From assembly GCA_049115935.1 (NCBI GenBank), contig JAGDZK010000072.1, forward strand, positions 1 to 55,507: a stretch of DNA of 55,507 nt. The letters run 5' to 3'. Of the stretch, positions 51,009 through 55,507 are shown piece by piece. The DNA is from Bermanella sp049115935. Lineage in GTDB: Bacteria; Pseudomonadota; Gammaproteobacteria; Pseudomonadales; Oceanobacteraceae. Under the pieces are notes generated by a model. That model saw only the letters and a list, made by a program, of their open reading frames with translations, had not been told where the DNA came from and did not search any database. The first letter of the stretch is position 1, and the number at the start of each line of letters is the position of its first letter. A program made the position numbers and the translations under genes.

Positions 51009-51162
51009 GGTCACTCCTGCTGCACATCTACTCTCAAAAAGAGATCATAAAATAGACAAATTTGAGGTCTTTAGATGCAAAAAAGATTAGAAATATTGGG
51101 GCAAACTATAGCTGGAATACAGGCTAATTTCCATGATTTGTATGGGGGATCAGCCCTAGAAT

Positions 51163-53487
51163 TTAAGGGATAGGGCTGACTGACAACTGAGAAGAGAAAT
51201 CGACGTTTTGCATTTTTATGCCTTGCAGCATATTTGACGAAGTGGAAGATGGACCATGTAGCAACTGCACACTATCAATATTTAACTCTTTAAAGCGCAC
51301 ATTGTTAGTTATAAATAGTTCTGCCGATTGAGCCGTACCTGCTGACGCCACATCCACTGTCACCGTATTTTCAACGCCAAATGTATTGGTTGAATCATCA
51401 TAACCATCAGAGGTATAAATATTGTTCAGTTTAATCGCCTGACCAGTACCGGACACTCCAGCGGTTCGATTCGTTTCATATATCACCGAGTTAGACTTAC
51501 CTTCAGCGATACTTTCCTGTAATAGAACCTGTTTATGCTTAATGGTAAGACCTTCATCACCATCAGCGCCAATTGTGTCGATCCAAGTGCCACCATTAGC
51601 CGCACATGCAGAAGCATCCGCACCACTTGCTCCCATACAACGATTAACTTTTGCACCACCGCCACTGATCACAAGCTCAGAACCTTTTTGGTATTGAGTC
51701 ATCGCAATACCACCTAAGCTTTCACCTGTTGTTCGTCCACCAAAGCGAATGTCATTGGCTGCAAACTCTGTCCATAATTCGCCTAATACAAGTTTAATAC
51801 CGTCGTTGTCCACATCCATTGTCATGTCACGCATATGAAATTCATACGTCACATCATCTAGATGAATGCCCACACCATTTGATTTAGTCAGCGTAAAATT
51901 ACCATCGGTTATGAGCATGTCAGCATCTATGTTTATACCGCTGCCACTGGCCCCACCACCACGAACTTCAACGGCACCATTCAGGGTAAAACTTGCATCA
52001 CTATATAAACCAAGCATTTCATGACCATTTTGTAATTCAGCTGAATCGCCACCTACGCGCAAGCCATCTAAACCGTAATTAACCCTGTAATTACGAATAC
52101 CAATGGCTAAAAAATCTGCCCCTGCATTACTCGGGTCTACCGACAAACTGCCATCGCGAATATCTAAAGTAGAGTAACCCTCACCATACGCATAAAAGTT
52201 ATCCGCCATGACAGTATGACTATCATCTGTGTAGATAAAATCAGCGGTCATATTCCACTGGTTATACAAGCTAACCCCATCCGATACGCTGGTCACATTC
52301 GCGTAAAAATCTCGCATCAGAGTATCAAAACCAGCACTCACAAGTGCCGTATCTGTTAAAAAGTCTTCACCGGCAAATGCTACGCCTGGGGCCAGTTTTA
52401 ATTGGTTTTTATAATCCACTGAATCGTGTGTACCATCACTAAAGTCATAGCGTACTTCAAACGCACCGGCACTGTTGCCAGCAATTTCAACCAAATCCGA
52501 TTTGAAATTACCCACAACACTATCCCATTGCATAGCAATGTGATCACCCAACACAGCTTCACCAGTACCAATATCAAACGTGAATCCCGTTATATCAACC
52601 ACGCCTGATTGTTTAGCAATTTTAACTGTCGCCTCATCTGTATACGATGTGACATTACCGTCACCAGAAGCGTTTACGCTGTCGTCAAATTCAAAATGCA
52701 TGTTCATAGTAATACCCGTACCTTCACGACCACCACCATAAATAAAAATACTACTATCTTTATAAGCACGCGACTGAGCAAAGTTGCCTAAAGAGTTGCC
52801 TGCAACGCAGTCCACGTCAGAAAAACAAATCGAGCCAATATTATAATCATATGACATGGTAGGCATGCGTAAGGCTAAGTAAGCTTTAACTGTGTCGTCT
52901 TCAACATCTAACGTCATATCCGTTATGGTGCTGTTATAAACCATGTCATTAACTTGTAGGGTATTGCCATTAGTTGTCCAGCGGAAATCACTATCGGTAA
53001 TGCTGGTATCGCTTGAGATAATAAAACCAGAGTCACCGGCACTTTTGCCATTTATGCTCAGAACATTTGTACCCGTCCAATCATATTGAATTTGACCAAA
53101 GCTTTGACGTGTTGCGTAAGCATCAAGAGCACTGCCTCTATGATTACCAACAGAAATAGAACCGATTTGTAAACGAGTAGCTTGGTACTGACTGACAATC
53201 ACTAAACCATCATCACCATCCACATCAATTGTATGAATCGATACCGCTTGTTTGTTATTCACGTCATCAGGGTGACCAATGACAATATCTTTAAAATCTA
53301 TTACCTCCCCCGAAGCACCGTCTTTGTCTGAATATCGAATATCACCAACTTTAATCTGTTTATGCATCTCAACCGTTAAACCAGTTTGACCAGAAACAGA
53401 CTCAAGGAAATCTTCATCCATACCTATTAGCTCTGCATTGGCCAGACTAATACCTAAACATAATGGCGCTAAAAGTATGTTTTTCAT
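51163..53487 (-). CDS. Large secreted DUF6160/FilF-like protein
   Basis: 774 aa. Signal peptide (MKNILLAPLCLGISLANA), then the motif DEDFLESVSGQTGLTVEM near residue 24, shared in form with the two upstream genes. The rest is beta-rich, Asp/Gly/Ser/Thr-rich and acidic, as in large surface proteins. An internal duplication is visible: MTLDVEDDTVK...SLGNF...SSIFIYGGG near 190-270 and MTMDVDNDGIK...SLGGI...SELVISGGG near 560-625. Cys pairs occur in both. The start overlaps the upstream stop (TAATG). Probably outer-membrane or extracellular; the FilF link (Acinetobacter pilus system) is by motif from memory. Confidence 0.72.
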   Translation of the reverse strand: MKNILLAPLCLGISLANAELIGMDEDFLESVSGQTGLTVEMHKQIKVGDIRYSDKDGASGEVIDFKDIVIGHPDDVNNKQAVSIHTIDVDGDDGLVIVSQYQATRLQIGSISVGNHRGSALDAYATRQSFGQIQYDWTGTNVLSINGKSAGDSGFIISSDTSITDSDFRWTTNGNTLQVNDMVYNSTITDMTLDVEDDTVKAYLALRMPTMSYDYNIGSICFSDVDCVAGNSLGNFAQSRAYKDSSIFIYGGGREGTGITMNMHFEFDDSVNASGDGNVTSYTDEATVKIAKQSGVVDITGFTFDIGTGEAVLGDHIAMQWDSVVGNFKSDLVEIAGNSAGAFEVRYDFSDGTHDSVDYKNQLKLAPGVAFAGEDFLTDTALVSAGFDTLMRDFYANVTSVSDGVSLYNQWNMTADFIYTDDSHTVMADNFYAYGEGYSTLDIRDGSLSVDPSNAGADFLAIGIRNYRVNYGLDGLRVGGDSAELQNGHEMLGLYSDASFTLNGAVEVRGGGASGSGINIDADMLITDGNFTLTKSNGVGIHLDDVTYEFHMRDMTMDVDNDGIKLVLGELWTEFAANDIRFGGRTTGESLGGIAMTQYQKGSELVISGGGAKVNRCMGASGADASACAANGGTWIDTIGADGDEGLTIKHKQVLLQESIAEGKSNSVIYETNRTAGVSGTGQAIKLNNIYTSDGYDDSTNTFGVENTVTVDVASAGTAQSAELFITNNVRFKELNIDSVQLLHGPSSTSSNMLQGIKMQNVDFSSQLSVSPIP

Positions 53488-54062
53488 TATGGATTCCCCG
53501 TTGGGAATACCAATAAATTCCCTTGCATATTAACGGAGCCATTAAAGTTCACACCATGGCGTACTTGCTGTGTGTAACCGACATCTGTCGGGCGTGCTTG
53601 CGAACTGGTTACAACAGAATATTGGAAGTTTTCGAATTTCACTTTATCAGGCAAACCAATTTCTAAAACCGTTTTTCCGTCAGCTGCTACTTCATCACCA
53701 CCAAAGTTATCAGCTGCACCATCGATTACTCGCGACCTTAGCGTTAACCCTTCAAATGATAATTTACCCTTCATTTCATCCAAGGCAATCCAGCCACCGT
53801 TTTCACTAGGCTGCACTGCAAGTCGGGCTCCGCAACGTTCAACGGTAGATGCTTGTTTTTCTGTGCAAGTCCCCCAAACACCAGTATTTCCTGCATCGGA
53901 TGAAGTAAGCGGGCCGCCGTTTTCATTCAGGTTTAATTCACCAGATAAGTTGACACCATTCTGCCCACTTACATTGGCTAAGCTTTCATCCGAAATTTCT
54001 TCAAGCGCATTTGAATAAAATGAAATAAACAAAGCAGATAATAATAAATATTTAAAGGTCAC
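53487..54062 (-). CDS. Small secreted DUF6160-like protein
   Basis: 191 aa. Signal peptide (MTFKYLLLSALFISFYSNA), then DESLANVSGQNGVNLSGELN directly after it. One likely disulfide (CTEKQASTVERC). Begins with GTG at 54062 preceded by GAGGTGA, inside the end of the previous gene (11-base overlap), and ends in TAATG with the next, so all three are translationally linked. Function unknown. Confidence 0.72.
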   Translation of the reverse strand: MTFKYLLLSALFISFYSNALEEISDESLANVSGQNGVNLSGELNLNENGGPLTSSDAGNTGVWGTCTEKQASTVERCGARLAVQPSENGGWIALDEMKGKLSFEGLTLRSRVIDGAADNFGGDEVAADGKTVLEIGLPDKVKFENFQYSVVTSSQARPTDVGYTQQVRHGVNFNGSVNMQGNLLVFPTGNP

Positions 54063-55227
54063 GACTGATCACCTCTAAATGCTGAATTTGTAAACCCTTG
54101 AGTGAAGAGCTGCCAAAACTTTCACTACCTACTTTTAGGTTGGCAATTTCAATATTTGTTTTACGACCATTTTCGTAATAATCGTTATACCAATTCCAGG
54201 TCGTAGCGTCTGATGTGGCTAACGAACCATTACTACCTATAGTGCCTGTACCCAAATTTGGCACTCTGCTGTCACCCGGTGATGGTAAAGGCTGAATAAT
54301 GATACTTAAAAAACCAGCATCTGTTACTGCAATAGTCATTGGTTGATAATATTTAGCGTCACCCAAGGCTAGCTCCATCGAAAAACCTTCAAAGCCCACT
54401 TCTTCACCACAGGCAGAACCGTCTAACTCACAACTATTAAACATTACCTTGCTGGCATAAAAGTTCATTTGAACTTCCATCATCAATGTTTCAACAACAT
54501 CGCCAGCCCCTGAGCCGTCAACATCCGCGCTGCCACCCCAAAAACGCCAATAGCTCCCATCCATATTGGCAGACTGAACATGGAAGTTAAGATTAATATC
54601 TTTAGTCGAATCTGAAAATTGACGGTTAACTCGAAAACCCATGTCGAACCGCTCACCACGAAAAGAGCCATCGCTAGGGCGTGAGGCACACAAACCAGAA
54701 CCTTGAACCGCTGAAGCATCGGTACAATCATAGCCTTGAGCATTCAGCCCTGGTCCTGTTGCATCTTCTTGATATTTAGTTGGCATGCCAATTTGAAGCA
54801 CTGATTTATCAGCCCAGCCGTCAGTACCACCACCTAGGGTATTACCATCTTTTAGATCTATTGAAATTGGGTTGTTTAAACGCCCAATATTGACGGTCTT
54901 ACCTGCTAAATCTGTACCGTAGTTTGTGCCGGTTCCAGCAAAGTAATATTGTGCGATTTGTACATCGACCGCATTGCCTGTTGAATCAACAATGCCAGTT
55001 ATTTGAAATTGGTTACCTGTCTCACCACCCGCTAACGTGCCGCCAGCAACGTCATCACGAGCACTTAGGCTCTCAGCAAGCATTTCTATTTGGTAATCTT
55101 CATAGACGAGGCCAATCCCCTCGCCGGTAACATCTGATAACTCAGATTCCGAAAGGTCAGCCATTTCAGCTTGCGCATTAAAAGCAACTGAAAGCAATAG
55201 AAGTGTCATTATTGAATGCTGTAGCAA
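54052..55227 (-). CDS. Secreted DUF6160-like protein, first of three
   Basis: 391 aa. Signal peptide of about 20 residues, then ESELSDVTGEGIGLVYEDYQ, a variant of the motif in the two following proteins. Beta-rich, Gly/Asp/Asn-rich with four or so Cys (YDCTDASAVQGSGLC, SCELDGSAC). The start is taken as the TTG at 55227, which has AGAGG seven bases upstream; the ATG at 55209 has no ribosome site and leaves too short a signal peptide. Likely heads an operon with the next two genes. Confidence 0.72.
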   Translation of the reverse strand: MLQHSIMTLLLLSVAFNAQAEMADLSESELSDVTGEGIGLVYEDYQIEMLAESLSARDDVAGGTLAGGETGNQFQITGIVDSTGNAVDVQIAQYYFAGTGTNYGTDLAGKTVNIGRLNNPISIDLKDGNTLGGGTDGWADKSVLQIGMPTKYQEDATGPGLNAQGYDCTDASAVQGSGLCASRPSDGSFRGERFDMGFRVNRQFSDSTKDINLNFHVQSANMDGSYWRFWGGSADVDGSGAGDVVETLMMEVQMNFYASKVMFNSCELDGSACGEEVGFEGFSMELALGDAKYYQPMTIAVTDAGFLSIIIQPLPSPGDSRVPNLGTGTIGSNGSLATSDATTWNWYNDYYENGRKTNIEIANLKVGSESFGSSSLKGLQIQHLEVISRDL

Positions 55228-55507
55228 GAGTTGGCCTCTTTATTATTGTTTTAGCCAGCAAAGCTAGGATACAAATAATTACACTTTTTGGATAGGCTTA
55301 GTTGGTAACTCAAAAGCAATTTCAATAAGTATTACGGACTAAAAACGTTTCAACAGTCAATTGATGTACTTATGTACCGATAGCTATTGAGCTCTTTTAG
55401 TCGAATGCTTTATTTTACCCACAGGTGCGGGTTCGTAGGATTTGTATTGCGCTTTTCGTTCAGGGTAAATCTCAGACAAAAAAAGCCCAGAAGAGCGATT
55501 AGATCTA
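55228..55507. other. Region upstream of the DUF6160 operon
   Basis: No gene seen in the last 280 bases. The stretch 55228-55410 is AT-rich and should hold the promoter of the minus-strand operon; I cannot pick a clear -35/-10 pair. A type B-like repeat lies at 55417-55439, and a GC/AT boundary with an A-run (AAAAAAAGCCC) follows at 55479. Confidence 0.35.
55417..55439. repeat. Short repeat related to type B
   Basis: ACCCACAGGTGCGGGTTCGTAGG keeps the palindrome plan and the GGTGCGxGTTCGTA core of the copies at 13942 and 14097, with changed arms (CCCACA/TGCGGG). Confidence 0.5.

Noticed and set aside
51087..51134. A 15-codon frame on the minus strand (MEISLYSSYSLPQYF) before leuA, considered as a leucine leader peptide.
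   Set aside because: Only two Leu codons, no terminator or alternative stems between it and leuA, and no ribosome site.

Overview
The window reads as chromosome of a free-living, heterotrophic marine-type gammaproteobacterium. An Oceanospirillales-like host (Bermanella/Oleispira/Thalassolituus type) is my inference from gene content (Spu/Puu polyamine genes, glaH-lhgO, RegBA, FilF-like secreted proteins) and moderate G+C; no rRNA or tRNA gene is present to confirm it. There are no prophage, insertion-sequence, CRISPR or conjugation genes. The accessory DNA consists of short palindromic repeats, one gene remnant and a few unfamiliar genes.

Layout. (1) 1-8.9 kb, nitrate assimilation: the end of an outer-membrane porin, a periplasmic protein with two PilJ/NarX-type sensor motifs, nirBD behind a near-perfect sigma-54 promoter with NtrC-like sites upstream, then nasB-nasA behind a terminator-like leader hairpin. 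(2) 9-14.1 kb: ppa; a rare-looking fusion of a cyclic-nucleotide-binding domain to an acylating aldehyde dehydrogenase; divergent from it a two-gene unit of unknown function (a protein with three internal repeats and a FIST-like protein); and a cluster of palindromic repeats. (3) 14.1-19.7 kb: GABA/polyamine catabolism (class III aminotransferase, gabD, LysR regulator, puuB). (4) 19.7-22.5 kb: thioesterase, GNAT remnant, rnk and a DAHP synthase preceded by a 58-codon leader peptide rich in Tyr/Trp/Phe and a set of mutually exclusive hairpins, i.e. a transcription attenuator. (5) 22.5-28.8 kb: lrp/dadR divergent from dadA-alr, a LysR gene, a VOC protein, azlCD and cytochrome b561. (6) 28.8-43.1 kb: two amidotransferase paralogues, the putrescine transporter potGHI without its binding-protein gene, gamma-glutamylputrescine synthetase, a GntR regulator, spuC, a LuxR-type regulator, agmatinase with a divergent LysR gene, and the glutarate pair lhgO-glaH. 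(7) 43.2-48.2 kb: GntR regulator overlapping a RegB/RegA-type redox two-component pair, an ECF/CbiM-like permease and a SulP transporter. (8) 48.2-55.2 kb: leuA, a HolD-position protein and rimI, then three translationally linked secreted proteins of the DUF6160/FilF type.

How it fits together. Most of the window handles nitrogen: nitrate to nitrite to ammonium, and agmatine/putrescine to gamma-glutamyl intermediates to GABA to succinate semialdehyde to succinate, with D-alanine and glutarate side routes. Control is local. The palindrome TTGTGATCACAA occurs twice between the glutamine synthetase-like gene and gntR and once before spuC; a different palindrome pair (AATGTCGACATT / AATGTCAACATT) lies between glaH and the second gntR. 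The most striking regulatory element is the aromatic-amino-acid attenuator at 22197-22460. The most unusual proteins are the cNMP-aldehyde dehydrogenase fusion and its divergent two-gene neighbour.
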